In this document: in pieces, positions 16,402 to 25,674 of the stretch
Layout of the letters: each line of letters begins with the position of its first letter
Position numbering within the stretch: the first letter of the stretch is position 1
Notes under the pieces: generated by a model
The model's database searches: none
What the model saw: only the letters and a program-made list of their open reading frames with translations
What the model was told of the DNA's origin: nothing
Assembly: GCF_007050985.1 (NCBI RefSeq)
Contig: NZ_VHSF01000001.1
Location: 434,001-498,000, forward strand
Reading direction: 5' to 3'
Length of the DNA stretch: 64,000 bases
From: Christiangramia sabulilitoris
GTDB taxonomy: Bacteria; Bacteroidota; Bacteroidia; Flavobacteriales; Flavobacteriaceae
Translations under genes and position numbers: made by a program

Positions 16402-17592
16402 ATGAAGACAGCATATATAGTAAAAGCATACAGAACTGCAGTAGGAAAAGCTCCAAAAGGTGTGTTTCGTTTCAAAAGACCAGATGAACTGGCTGCTGAA
16501 ACGATCCAGTACATGATGGATAAATTACCAGATTTCGACAAGACCCGGATTGATGATGTTATGGTTGGAAATGCCATGCCAGAAGCAGAACAGGGTTTGA
16601 ACGTTGGTCGACTGATCTCTCTTATGGGATTAAAAATTGAAGACGTTCCCGGGATGACCGTAAACAGATACTGCGCATCAGGTCTGGAAACCATCTCGAT
16701 TGCAACAGCAAAGATCCAGATGGGAATGGCAGACTGCGTGATCGCAGGTGGTGCAGAAAGTATGAGTTATATCCCAATGGGCGGATATAAGCCGGTGCCA
16801 GATTATGAAGTAGCCAAAGCCGGTAATGAGGATTATTACTGGGGAATGGGTCTCACTGCAGAGGCAGTAGCGAATAAATACAATGTTTCCCGTGAAGACC
16901 AGGATGAATTTGCTTACAATTCGCATCAGAAAGCGATAAAAGCTCAGGCAGAAGATCGTTTCCAGGATCAAATTGTTCCAATTACCATTGATGAAACCTA
17001 TGTGGATGAAAATGGTAAGAAACAAACCAGGTCTTACACTGTAAATAAAGATGAAGGTCCAAGAAAAGATACTTCCATTGAAGTTCTTAATAAATTGAGA
17101 CCGGTGTTTGCAGAAGGTGGAAGTGTTACTGCAGGTAACTCTTCACAGATGAGTGACGGAGCCGCTTTTGTAATGGTGATGAGCGAGGAAATGGTAAAGG
17201 AACTAAACCTTGAGCCAATTGCCAGAATGGTAAGTTATGCCGCAGTTGGTGTAGAACCAAGAATCATGGGAATAGGACCCGTACATGCTATTCCAAAGGC
17301 TTTAAAACAAGCTGGAATTAAGCAGGATGACCTGGAGTTAATAGAATTGAATGAGGCATTCGCTTCTCAATCTCTGGCCGTTATCAGAGAGCTCGACCTT
17401 AATCAGTATAAGCTTAACGTAAATGGAGGAGCTATCTCTATGGGACACCCGCTAGGATGTACCGGAGCAAAATTATCTGTTCAGGTTTTCGACGAAATGC
17501 GCAAGCGTGATTTAAAGAACAAGCATTGTATGGTTACCATGTGCGTAGGTACAGGCCAAGGTGCTGCCGGAGTTTTTGAATTCCTGAACTAG
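16402..17592 (+). CDS. fadA: acetyl-CoA acyltransferase (3-ketoacyl-CoA thiolase)
   Basis: 396 residues, normal thiolase length. It performs CoA-dependent cleavage of 3-ketoacyl-CoA to acetyl-CoA plus shortened acyl-CoA, the last step of beta-oxidation. The nucleophile is C91 in NRYCASGLETI. The second active-site block is GGAISMGHPLGCTGA with H349 and the third is MCVGTGQGAAG with C381. All catalytic residues are present. It is the third metabolic gene of the MarR-led operon, separated from fadN-like by the four-helix-bundle insertion. Confidence 0.93.
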   Translation: MKTAYIVKAYRTAVGKAPKGVFRFKRPDELAAETIQYMMDKLPDFDKTRIDDVMVGNAMPEAEQGLNVGRLISLMGLKIEDVPGMTVNRYCASGLETISIATAKIQMGMADCVIAGGAESMSYIPMGGYKPVPDYEVAKAGNEDYYWGMGLTAEAVANKYNVSREDQDEFAYNSHQKAIKAQAEDRFQDQIVPITIDETYVDENGKKQTRSYTVNKDEGPRKDTSIEVLNKLRPVFAEGGSVTAGNSSQMSDGAAFVMVMSEEMVKELNLEPIARMVSYAAVGVEPRIMGIGPVHAIPKALKQAGIKQDDLELIELNEAFASQSLAVIRELDLNQYKLNVNGGAISMGHPLGCTGAKLSVQVFDEMRKRDLKNKHCMVTMCVGTGQGAAGVFEFLN

Positions 17593-17610
17593 AACTAAAC
17601 AATGAGATCT

Positions 17611-17682
17611 TAGAAGTGAGATCTTAAATGAAATAGAAAAATTAATCCATAAAGTGAGATTTTCGATAATCATATCTCACTT
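17611..17682. repeat. heptamer-type direct and inverted repeats in the thiolase-dehydrogenase gap
   Basis: AAGTGAGAT occurs at 17614-17622 and 17652-17660, and inverted as ATCTCACTT at 17674-17682. The last two copies can form a 9-pair hairpin with a 13-base loop, without a T-run. The following TCTAAATACTAAATA is shared with the right flank of the four-helix-bundle unit (TCTAAATACTAGAAA), and on the minus strand both read as 7-base-period DNA. It may be a gene-less relative of that unit or an mRNA processing or stability element. Confidence 0.5.
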
Positions 17683-17699
17683 CTAAATACTAAATAAAA

Positions 17700-19508
17700 A
17701 TGAGCACAGATACAGCTAAAAAAGATCTTTTACGCGGGGGCCAGTTCCTGGTAAAAGAAACTAAGAGTGAAGACGTCTTCACACCAGAAGATTTTAACGA
17801 AGAACAAAAAATGATGCGCGATTCTGTTAAGGAGTTCGTAGAGCGTGAAGTATGGCCTCACAAAGAACGTTTTGAGCAAAAAGACTATGCTTTAACCGAA
17901 GAGGTAATGCGCAAAGCTGGAGAGCTCGGTTTTCTTGGAGTTGCCGTACCAGAAGAATATGACGGGTTAGGAATGGGATTTGTATCCACTATGTTGGTTT
18001 GTGATTATATTTCAGGAGCAACAGGATCTTTAGCTACTGCCTTTGGTGCACATACTGGAATTGGTACTATGCCAATTACCTTATATGGTACCGAAGAACA
18101 AAAGAAAAAATATGTACCAAAACTGGCTACCGGTGAATGGTTTGGAGCTTACTGTTTAACTGAACCTGGTGCAGGTAGTGATGCCAATTCCGGAAAGACC
18201 AAAGCAGTACTTTCAGATGACGGGAAATATTACAGCATCAGCGGGCAGAAAATGTGGATCTCCAACGCCGGTTTTGCTAATGTATTTATCGTTTTCGCGA
18301 GAATAGAAGACGACAAGAACATTACCGGATTTATAGTTGAAAATGACCCTGAAAACGGTATTACCTTTGGCGAAGAAGAGAAGAAATTAGGTATTCACTC
18401 CTCCTCTACCCGCCAGGTGTTCTTTAACGACACTAAAGTACCGGTGGAAAATATGCTTTCAGAGCGTGGAAATGGTTTTAAAATAGCCATGAATGCCCTG
18501 AACGTAGGTCGTATCAAACTTGCTGCTGCATCTTTGGATGCTCAAAGAAGAGTAACAGATCTTTCAGTAAAATATGCTAATGACCGCGTACAGTTCAACA
18601 CACCTATATCTAAATTTGGTGCTATAAAGTCTAAACTGGCAGAAATGGCTACTTCTACATATGTTGGAGAAGCTGCAGCTTACCGTGCTGCCAAGAATAT
18701 TGAAGACAGGATTAATATTCGTCTGGAGGAAGGAAACTCTCATTCTGAAGCTGAGCTGAAAGGTGTGGAAGAATATGCTATCGAATGTTCTATTTTAAAA
18801 GTAGCCTGTTCAGAAGATGTTCAAAACTGTAGTGATGAAGGAATTCAGGTATTTGGTGGTATGGGCTTCTCTGCTGATACTCCAATAGAATCTGCCTGGA
18901 GAGATGCACGTATAGCCCGAATTTACGAAGGTACTAACGAGATCAACAGAATGCTGGCGGTTGGTATGTTGGTAAAGAAAGCGATGAAAGGTCACGTAGA
19001 TCTATTAGGTCCTGCGATGAAGGTAGGTGAAGAATTAACCGGAATTCCATCTATGGACAAACCAGATTTTTCTAAGCTTTTTGCTGAAGAAAAAGACATG
19101 ATCGCCAAGCTGAAGAAGGTATTTTTAATGGTAGCAGGAAGTGCCGTACAGAAATTTGGACCTAAGTTGGAAGAAAACCAGCAGTTATTACTGGCTGCCT
19201 CAGATATTTTAATTGAGGTTTATATGGCCGAATCTGGTATCCTGAGAGCTGAGAAGAACGCCAAGCGATTTGGGGAAGAATCTCAAGCTGAAGAGATCGC
19301 TATGGCAAAACTTTATCTGTACCATGCCGTAGATATCATTAATACAAAAGCCAAGGAAGGTATCGTTTCCTTCGCTGAAGGTGATGAACAGAAAATGATG
19401 TTGATGGGTCTTAAGCGTTTTACCAAGTACACCAACATGCCGAATGTTGTAGAACTTAGAAATAAGATCGCTGAGAAACTGACTTCTGAAAATAAATATT
19501 GTTTCTAA
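17700..19508 (+). CDS. acyl-CoA dehydrogenase, long (VLCAD-like) form
   Basis: 602 residues, FAD-dependent first step of beta-oxidation. The helical N-terminal domain carries FVEREVWPHKERFEQ. The FAD and substrate middle domain has YCLTEPGAGSDANS (about 151-164) and GQKMWISNAGFANVF (about 182-196). The C-terminal helical domain holds the QVFGGMGFS motif and IYEGTNEINRML, where E410 is the expected catalytic base. A further about 170-residue C-terminal extension is typical of VLCAD/ACAD9-like bacterial proteins. Last gene of the operon; an electron-transfer flavoprotein is not encoded in the window. Confidence 0.93.
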   Translation: MSTDTAKKDLLRGGQFLVKETKSEDVFTPEDFNEEQKMMRDSVKEFVEREVWPHKERFEQKDYALTEEVMRKAGELGFLGVAVPEEYDGLGMGFVSTMLVCDYISGATGSLATAFGAHTGIGTMPITLYGTEEQKKKYVPKLATGEWFGAYCLTEPGAGSDANSGKTKAVLSDDGKYYSISGQKMWISNAGFANVFIVFARIEDDKNITGFIVENDPENGITFGEEEKKLGIHSSSTRQVFFNDTKVPVENMLSERGNGFKIAMNALNVGRIKLAAASLDAQRRVTDLSVKYANDRVQFNTPISKFGAIKSKLAEMATSTYVGEAAAYRAAKNIEDRINIRLEEGNSHSEAELKGVEEYAIECSILKVACSEDVQNCSDEGIQVFGGMGFSADTPIESAWRDARIARIYEGTNEINRMLAVGMLVKKAMKGHVDLLGPAMKVGEELTGIPSMDKPDFSKLFAEEKDMIAKLKKVFLMVAGSAVQKFGPKLEENQQLLLAASDILIEVYMAESGILRAEKNAKRFGEESQAEEIAMAKLYLYHAVDIINTKAKEGIVSFAEGDEQKMMLMGLKRFTKYTNMPNVVELRNKIAEKLTSENKYCF

Positions 19509-19530
19509 AGAAACATTCTTTTAAACTGAG

Positions 19531-19558
19531 AAAAGCCATCTGAAAAGATGGCTTTTTT
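19531..19558 (+). terminator. terminator of the beta-oxidation operon
   Basis: AAAAGCCATCT / GAAA / AGATGGCTTTTTT, an 11-pair stem with T6. Confidence 0.92.
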
Positions 19559-19668
19559 GTTTTTTTCATACTCCAAATGTTAAAGCTGAAACTTTTTTAT
19601 AATAAAATGATAAAATCGATAAAGAATTAAATATATTCGACCAAAATCAAACAATAACCAAAACTATT

Positions 19669-20724
19669 ATGAAAAAAGTTTTTCTAGGAATGGCAGCTTT
19701 AGCCTTCCTTTTTGCTTCTTGTGAGCAAGACCCTACAGAAACAATTGCTGAGCAGCAGGAAGCTCAGGTGGACATGAGTGATTTCTATCTTTACACAGAT
19801 GCCGATGCCGATGGTAAAAGCTCTGAAAATGGAAAAGCAAAATGTTACAGTATGACTAACCTTAATCGTTTATTGAACGAAAATGGTGACCTGCACAAGA
19901 AGATGTATAACATCGAAAAGAACACTAGATCTATTCTTGCAAAAGGAAGTAATGCGAAAGGCAAACCCGGTTCTGGCGGGGGTGGTGGTACTGAACCACC
20001 GGTTACAGATAACCTAGGGGTTGTAAATATTCCGGTTGTCGTGCATGTGATCTACAGCAACTCTCAGCAGAATATTTCAGATGCTCAGATAGCCTCTCAG
20101 ATTGCAGTTTTAAATGATGACTTTAACGCAAGTAATAATGACGCAAGCCAGGTGCCTTCAGAATTTGCTGGTTTAGTTGCAGATTCAGATGTTTCCTTTA
20201 CACTTGCCAATACTTTTAGACACAGCAATTCCAGAACTGAATGGGGAACCAGAGACGATATGAAATATGCATATCCACCGGTATCACCATCAACTACCCT
20301 GAATATATGGGTTTGTAACATTGGCGGCGGAATTCTAGGATATGCACAGTTCCCGGGAGGTCCTGCTTCTACTGATGGTGTGGTAATTTCTCCGCAATAT
20401 TTTGGAACTACCGGTTATGTTTCAGCTCCATTCGACAAAGGAAGAACGGCTACTCACGAGGTTGGACATTATCTTAATCTTCGCCACATCTGGGGTGATG
20501 GAAGATGTCGCCAGGATGATTTCGTAGCTGATACTCCATCTTCAGATGGTCCTAACTATGGATGTCCATCTTATCCTACAGTAAATTGTAGAGATAATGA
20601 CATGACCATGAACTATATGGATTATACAAACGATGCATGTATGTACATGTTCTCTGAAGGTCAGAAGGCTCGTATGAGAACTTTATTTATGGATGGTGGA
20701 GCAAGAACAGGTTTTGTAAATTAA
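19669..20724 (+). CDS. pappalysin-like (M43 family) zinc metalloprotease lipoprotein
   Basis: 351 residues. A lipoprotein signal ends in FASC (Cys18), followed by an acidic pro-region and a Lys/Gly linker (KGKPGSGGGGG, about 101-109). The catalytic domain begins near residue 115. The zinc site is HEVGHYLNLRH (H263, E264, H267, H273) and the Met-turn is MNYMDYTNDACMYMF. Conserved cysteines after the zinc site (GRCRQDD, YGCP, NCRD, DACM) fit the metzincin M43B fold with disulfides. Expected role is a surface or secreted protease. It stands alone between two terminators. Confidence 0.88.
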   Translation: MKKVFLGMAALAFLFASCEQDPTETIAEQQEAQVDMSDFYLYTDADADGKSSENGKAKCYSMTNLNRLLNENGDLHKKMYNIEKNTRSILAKGSNAKGKPGSGGGGGTEPPVTDNLGVVNIPVVVHVIYSNSQQNISDAQIASQIAVLNDDFNASNNDASQVPSEFAGLVADSDVSFTLANTFRHSNSRTEWGTRDDMKYAYPPVSPSTTLNIWVCNIGGGILGYAQFPGGPASTDGVVISPQYFGTTGYVSAPFDKGRTATHEVGHYLNLRHIWGDGRCRQDDFVADTPSSDGPNYGCPSYPTVNCRDNDMTMNYMDYTNDACMYMFSEGQKARMRTLFMDGGARTGFVN

Positions 20725-20747
20725 GCCCCCACCCTTTACCTAAAATA

Positions 20748-20776
20748 TAAAGCCACCTTCCGGGTGGCTTTTTTTT
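20748..20776 (+). terminator. terminator after the metalloprotease gene
   Basis: AAAGCCACC / TTCCG / GGTGGCTTTTTTTT, a 9-pair stem and T8. Confidence 0.92.
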
Positions 20777-20887
20777 GTACCATAATTTTGCACTTCAGGG
20801 TTAAAATTTTCCCATAAAACAAGCTGCTTTTTTAATTTTTTTTAAAAATCGGTATCTTCAAAAGATATCTAATCAACCTGCCAGGCA

Positions 20888-22654
20888 ATGCAACAGCTTC
20901 AGTTCAAAAAATCATTGATCATCCTTCTCTTAACTTGTTGGTGTCAAACTTTCGGGTTTCAAGAAAACATCGATTCAACCAGGTCTGGGAACTTAGGGGA
21001 AGAACTTCCTTCGAAGGATTTAATTCTAAGGGACACAACAGAATTTAAAAGACCGGAACTACAGGATTATAACGCGGCATATTATCAAACCGGCCGCTGG
21101 AATCAAGGCATTGGATTCCCACCAGAAAAGTATAACCTACAGACTCCGCAGGCGACCCTGGAGCATTTTATCGTTAACGCAAGAAATAATGATTTTGAAG
21201 CTGCCGCTTATGCTCTGAATTATAACCTTTTTCCAGATGACATTAGTATTAAAGAAGCTGCTATTCTTGCTGAAAAACTAAATTTTATATTAAATCAACG
21301 GGTCGCAATTTCCTGGGATGATCTTTCAGACAGGCCCGATGGTCAAATAGACATAAGTACCGCAATCACTAAAGCGGTGGCGGGTAAACCCAGAAGAAGC
21401 ATAGATTTTGGTAAGGTCGATTTTGAAGGAAGGGATGCTGTATTTAGATTGCAACGGGTAAAATATAAAGACAAAAGCCCGGTCTGGCTTATTTCTTCCC
21501 AAACGGTAGAAAATATCGAGCAACTATACGCTATTTACGGTCCTCGGAAACTTGACGAAATGATACCCGGCTGGCTGAATTTTGAACTTTTCGATATCCC
21601 TGTATGGAAATTACTTGGCACTCTTATTTTCATTTTGATTTCCTTACTCACAGCCAAACTAATATCTTTTTTAATAAAAAAGGCCTTTTCGAATACCGAT
21701 CGTTACTGGATAAAAAATATAGCCAGCCGTCTAGCCTCACCAGCAGGTGGCGCAGTAGGAGTTCTTGCCTTTTATATCCTGATCAATAATCTCATCACTT
21801 TTTCCGGTCCGCTGGCAAGAGGCTTCTATGCGATATTACTGGTAATACTCATTATTGTTTTTACCTGGCTGGTAATGCGGGTGATCGATTATATCATGGA
21901 CTTTTTTGCCGTCCATAAGATTGGAGATACCAGTAAGGAGGAAAATGTAGAATCCAAACGTATGCTCACCTATGTATCTGTAGGAAGAAGAATATTTATT
22001 TTTATTGTTTTTATCGTAGGGGCATCTATTATATTCTCTCAGTTTCCTTCACTGGAAAAACTTGGTATTTCGTTGATGGCTTCGGCGGGGATTGCTACGG
22101 TTATAGTCGCTATTGCTGCTCAAAGCACCCTGGGGAATATTATCGCGGGCATCCAGATAGCACTTACCAAACCAGTAAGAATTGGAGATTCTGTAATTAT
22201 TAATGACAAATTTGGTTTTGTAGAAGATCTTCGGTTCACCTATATGGTGGTAAAAACCTGGGATCTCAGAAGGATCGTAATTCCCTTAAAGACTGTTATT
22301 TCTGAAAGTTTCGAAAACCTTTCCATGACCAATTCACAAACCATTGGTGTGGTGGAAGTGTATGCAGATCATCGCATCGATGTATCTAAAGTGAGGGCGA
22401 AATTTAATGAACTCGTAAGGAATTCAGATAAATGGGATGGCGACGAAGAGAAAACACCTTCAGTACAGGTAACCGAAATGGATAGTAAAGCATTAAAACT
22501 CCGTTGCCTGGCCGGCGGAAAAGACTTCCTTACTTCATGGGATCTGCATTGTGAACTTCGGGAAAAGATCGTGGCTTATATTGCTGAGCTAGAAGATGGA
22601 TTCTATCTCACCAAAGAACGGGTGGAACTGGAGAATAAGAAAAACCCTGAATGA
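20888..22654 (+). CDS. MscS-family mechanosensitive channel with periplasmic N-terminal domain
   Basis: 588 residues. A signal-like N-terminus is followed by a soluble, presumably periplasmic domain of about 200 residues. Hydrophobic helices begin near residue 240 and include about 240-262, 280-300, 308-332 and 360-385. The pore-lining TM3 is SAGIATVIVAIAAQSTLGNIIAGIQIAL, followed by the beta domain (KPVRIGDSVIINDKFGFVEDL) and a C-terminal alpha/beta vestibule. It belongs with the large MscS-like proteins that release solutes on hypo-osmotic shock. A second MscS gene follows after 85 bases in the same direction. Confidence 0.9.
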   Translation: MQQLQFKKSLIILLLTCWCQTFGFQENIDSTRSGNLGEELPSKDLILRDTTEFKRPELQDYNAAYYQTGRWNQGIGFPPEKYNLQTPQATLEHFIVNARNNDFEAAAYALNYNLFPDDISIKEAAILAEKLNFILNQRVAISWDDLSDRPDGQIDISTAITKAVAGKPRRSIDFGKVDFEGRDAVFRLQRVKYKDKSPVWLISSQTVENIEQLYAIYGPRKLDEMIPGWLNFELFDIPVWKLLGTLIFILISLLTAKLISFLIKKAFSNTDRYWIKNIASRLASPAGGAVGVLAFYILINNLITFSGPLARGFYAILLVILIIVFTWLVMRVIDYIMDFFAVHKIGDTSKEENVESKRMLTYVSVGRRIFIFIVFIVGASIIFSQFPSLEKLGISLMASAGIATVIVAIAAQSTLGNIIAGIQIALTKPVRIGDSVIINDKFGFVEDLRFTYMVVKTWDLRRIVIPLKTVISESFENLSMTNSQTIGVVEVYADHRIDVSKVRAKFNELVRNSDKWDGDEEKTPSVQVTEMDSKALKLRCLAGGKDFLTSWDLHCELREKIVAYIAELEDGFYLTKERVELENKKNPE

Positions 22655-22739
22655 TGTGCGAAAACCTTATAGGTTAAAATATGTTAGTATAACCATCTGA
22701 ATAAATCATAAAATTTAACTTGGGTATAAAAGCAACTAT

Positions 22740-23786
22740 ATGCCTGAATTGGAAAGAAATACAATAACATACCTTATTGGTGGGATCATCATCCTTATAC
22801 TTACCTTCTCGATCGCCTTTTATGTTTTAAAGAAAATAGGCAAAAATCCCAGGAATTTACTTCCTGTAAATTTTGCGCAAAAGATCAGGTTACCGCTTTT
22901 AATCTTTCTGGCGAGTTTACTTGCACGAGTTGCCATTATAGCAGATATCTTCATGTTCGAAGCAACAAAAACCATCGTGGGACATATTAGTAAAATTGGC
23001 CTGATTGGTAGTATTGCCTGGTTCCTGATTTTAACTTTCAAGGTCCTTAAAAAACAAATGCTAAAAAAATATGATGTAGGCAGTGAAAATAACCTGAAAG
23101 CCAGGAAGGTTTATACACAGTATATGATCCTGGAAAATATTATCATCTTCATTATCGTGATCCTGGCTATGGGTATAGCCCTGATGAGTTTCGATAGTAT
23201 TAGATCGATTGGTGTTAGTGTATTGACTTCTGCCGGAATCGCGGGTATTATCATAGGTCTTGCTGCCCAAAAAGCCATCGCGACCTTACTGGCAGGAATT
23301 CAAATTGCCATTACCCAGCCCATACGAGTGGATGATGTGGTAATTGTAGAGGGAGAATGGGGCTGGATAGAGGAAATCAATCTAACCTACGTTGTGGTAA
23401 GGGTTTGGGACAAAAGAAGACTTGTGGTTCCCACTACCTATTTCATAGAAAAGACCTTTCAGAACTGGACAAGGAACTCGGCCGATATCCTGGGAACGGT
23501 ATATCTGTTCGTTGATTATGATCTGCCTGTAGATGTGGTAAGAAAGGAACAAACCAGATTACTTAATTCAACAGGTCTCTGGGATGGAAAAGTAGATGTT
23601 TTACAGGTTACAAATACTACTGAAAAAACAGTAGAATTAAGAGTTTTAGTAAGTGCAAAAGATTCACCAACCGCGTGGGATTTAAGGGTTTTCCTGAGAG
23701 AAAAACTGCTGGATTTCATACAAAAAAATTATCCGGACTCTTTGCCAAAAGCCCGGATATCCATTAAAAATGATAAGAAAGATTAG
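22740..23786 (+). CDS. MscS-family mechanosensitive channel, short form
   Basis: 348 residues. Four hydrophobic segments (about 8-30, 45-70, 80-102, 125-150) precede the pore helix SAGIAGIIIGLAAQKAIATLLAGIQIAI and the beta domain (QPIRVDDVVIVEGEWGWIEEI). It is similar to the upstream gene through the pore and beta domains, but lacks the signal and periplasmic domain, so it is a diverged tandem paralogue. Its TAG stop overlaps the stop codon of the convergent GH15 gene by two bases. Confidence 0.9.
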   Translation: MPELERNTITYLIGGIIILILTFSIAFYVLKKIGKNPRNLLPVNFAQKIRLPLLIFLASLLARVAIIADIFMFEATKTIVGHISKIGLIGSIAWFLILTFKVLKKQMLKKYDVGSENNLKARKVYTQYMILENIIIFIIVILAMGIALMSFDSIRSIGVSVLTSAGIAGIIIGLAAQKAIATLLAGIQIAITQPIRVDDVVIVEGEWGWIEEINLTYVVVRVWDKRRLVVPTTYFIEKTFQNWTRNSADILGTVYLFVDYDLPVDVVRKEQTRLLNSTGLWDGKVDVLQVTNTTEKTVELRVLVSAKDSPTAWDLRVFLREKLLDFIQKNYPDSLPKARISIKNDKKD

Positions 23787-25579
23787 TCTCTGAAGACCAT
23801 TCCGGTATCTGCTATTCCTTTGCTGAAATTAGCCGCGGTTTCTATTAGCGCTAAATGAGAATACGCCTGTGGAAAATTCCCAAGTAATCGTTTAGTCTTA
23901 AAATCAATATCCTCGCTGAATAGTCCAAGATGGTTACTATAGGATAGTAACTGGTCAAATAATTCCTTGGCTTTTTTCTTTTCTCCTATCTTGTATAAAC
24001 TATCTATTAACCAGAAGGTACAAATGGTAAAAGATGACGTTGGTTTTCCAAAATCATCATTATTCCTGTAACGATACATTAAACCATCTTCACAAAGTTC
24101 ATTTTCTGTAGCCTGTACCGTGCTAATAAATCTGGGGTCATCTGCTTCAATAAATCCATAGGATTCCATTAGTAAAGTAGAAGCATCGAGATCTGAAGAT
24201 CCGTAATATTGGGTATAAGCCTGTTTTTCTTCATTCCATCCATTATCATAAATATCCTGGTAAATTTCATCTCTTAAAGCTATCCATTTAGAATCATTCA
24301 CACCCATGCGAAGTACTTCACCTATTTTTATGGCGCGGTCTATAGCCACCCAACATAGAAGTTTTGAAAACACAAAATGTCGATCTTCAGTTCTTAATTC
24401 CCAGATTCCTTTATCTGGTTTCTTCCAATTCTCTTCCACGATCATCACGATCCCCCGAACTACTGTCCATAGAGCCTCAGAATTTTCCAGGGAAGTTTCG
24501 AACATCAGGAATTGCTGGTAGATCACTTCCATCAAAATTCCATATATATCATTCTGCTTTTGTATATATGCGGCATTACCTGTTCTAACCGGTTTAGAAT
24601 TCTTGTAACCGCTTAAATGGCTCAGGATATGTTCGGTCAACTCTTTTTCACCATTGATGCCATACATGATCTGGATCTTTTCATCCTTATGCGGAATGAT
24701 GTTCAGGATGAATCTCAGAAAATCTTTAGCAGATTTAATATGGCCCAGTCCAGCCATTACCTTGATCACCATGGAGGCATCCCTTATCCAGCAAAACCTG
24801 TAATCCCAATTGCGCTCCTCCCCTATAGTTTCTGGCAAAGAGGTCGTGGCCGCAGCGAGCACAGCTCCAGATTTTTTATAACTAAGAGCCTTCAACACCA
24901 GTGCGCTCCGCATGATCTCGTTCCCGTATTTGGTATATCGGGTCGTATTATCACTCCAGTTCATCCAGTAAACTTTAGTTCTCTGGAATTTCAGGTAAGA
25001 CCTGTCAAGACTCTGTTCCACCAGTTTTTCATGATAACCTAAGAGGCAATAGGCATTTCCCGTCAGGCTGATTTCCTTCATATCCATGATATCCTGCAGG
25101 TCGAAGCTCGAATATAAATAGGCCGAATCATATTTTCCTTCTTTGGTAAAGCTCTTGATATAATCACCCTTTAGTTCACTATATGTCTTCTCCCTCGCAA
25201 AATCCAGTTTAGGATCATATTTGATCTTAAATCTGGGAGTTCCTCCGGTCAACCTGAAAAAGCGAATTACATCTGGCGGAGCATAATATGATCCATCTTC
25301 ACGCGGATAGCGCGGCATAAAATCTATTAGCTGAAAGGAATCTGTACCATTGTCGAAAATCGTACTTAGAATATTTGTTTCCCATAAGTATTCCTGCGTG
25401 ATTTTATAATCGTCCCCTACCAGAATCTCAAAGCTCCCTCCTATTTTCTCATCAAGTATTTTCGCAAACATCGCCGAGGAATCAAAATGAGGCATACAAC
25501 ACCAATCCAGCGAGCCAGTTTTGGAAATTAGTGCCGCACTTTTACAATTACTTATAATTCCGTAGTCAAGGTTATCCAT
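23783..25579 (-). CDS. glycoside hydrolase family 15 protein (glucoamylase/trehalase-like)
   Basis: 598 residues from ATG at 25579; an upstream in-frame extension of 25 codons is possible but the family starts at MDNLDYGIISNC. No signal peptide, so cytoplasmic. The N-terminal beta-sandwich runs to about 225, with SLDWCCMPHFDSSAMFAKILD early. The catalytic (alpha/alpha)6 barrel shows RNWDYRFCWIRDAS, EENWKKPDKGIWELR, and FPQAYSHLALI near the end, as in bacterial GH15. It is divergent from a trehalose-6-phosphate synthase/phosphatase fusion, which suggests a substrate such as trehalose or a maltooligosaccharide; GH15 trehalases are known in mycobacteria. Substrate is unproven. Confidence 0.88.
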   Translation of the reverse strand: MDNLDYGIISNCKSAALISKTGSLDWCCMPHFDSSAMFAKILDEKIGGSFEILVGDDYKITQEYLWETNILSTIFDNGTDSFQLIDFMPRYPREDGSYYAPPDVIRFFRLTGGTPRFKIKYDPKLDFAREKTYSELKGDYIKSFTKEGKYDSAYLYSSFDLQDIMDMKEISLTGNAYCLLGYHEKLVEQSLDRSYLKFQRTKVYWMNWSDNTTRYTKYGNEIMRSALVLKALSYKKSGAVLAAATTSLPETIGEERNWDYRFCWIRDASMVIKVMAGLGHIKSAKDFLRFILNIIPHKDEKIQIMYGINGEKELTEHILSHLSGYKNSKPVRTGNAAYIQKQNDIYGILMEVIYQQFLMFETSLENSEALWTVVRGIVMIVEENWKKPDKGIWELRTEDRHFVFSKLLCWVAIDRAIKIGEVLRMGVNDSKWIALRDEIYQDIYDNGWNEEKQAYTQYYGSSDLDASTLLMESYGFIEADDPRFISTVQATENELCEDGLMYRYRNNDDFGKPTSSFTICTFWLIDSLYKIGEKKKAKELFDQLLSYSNHLGLFSEDIDFKTKRLLGNFPQAYSHLALIETAANFSKGIADTGMVFRD

Positions 25580-25674
25580 ATATCTTAAATATCTTATAAA
25601 TGAATGGTGGTCTAAAATGATTTTCGGAAATTTAATAAATTTCAAACGCGTCACAACAGCATTTACATATAATT

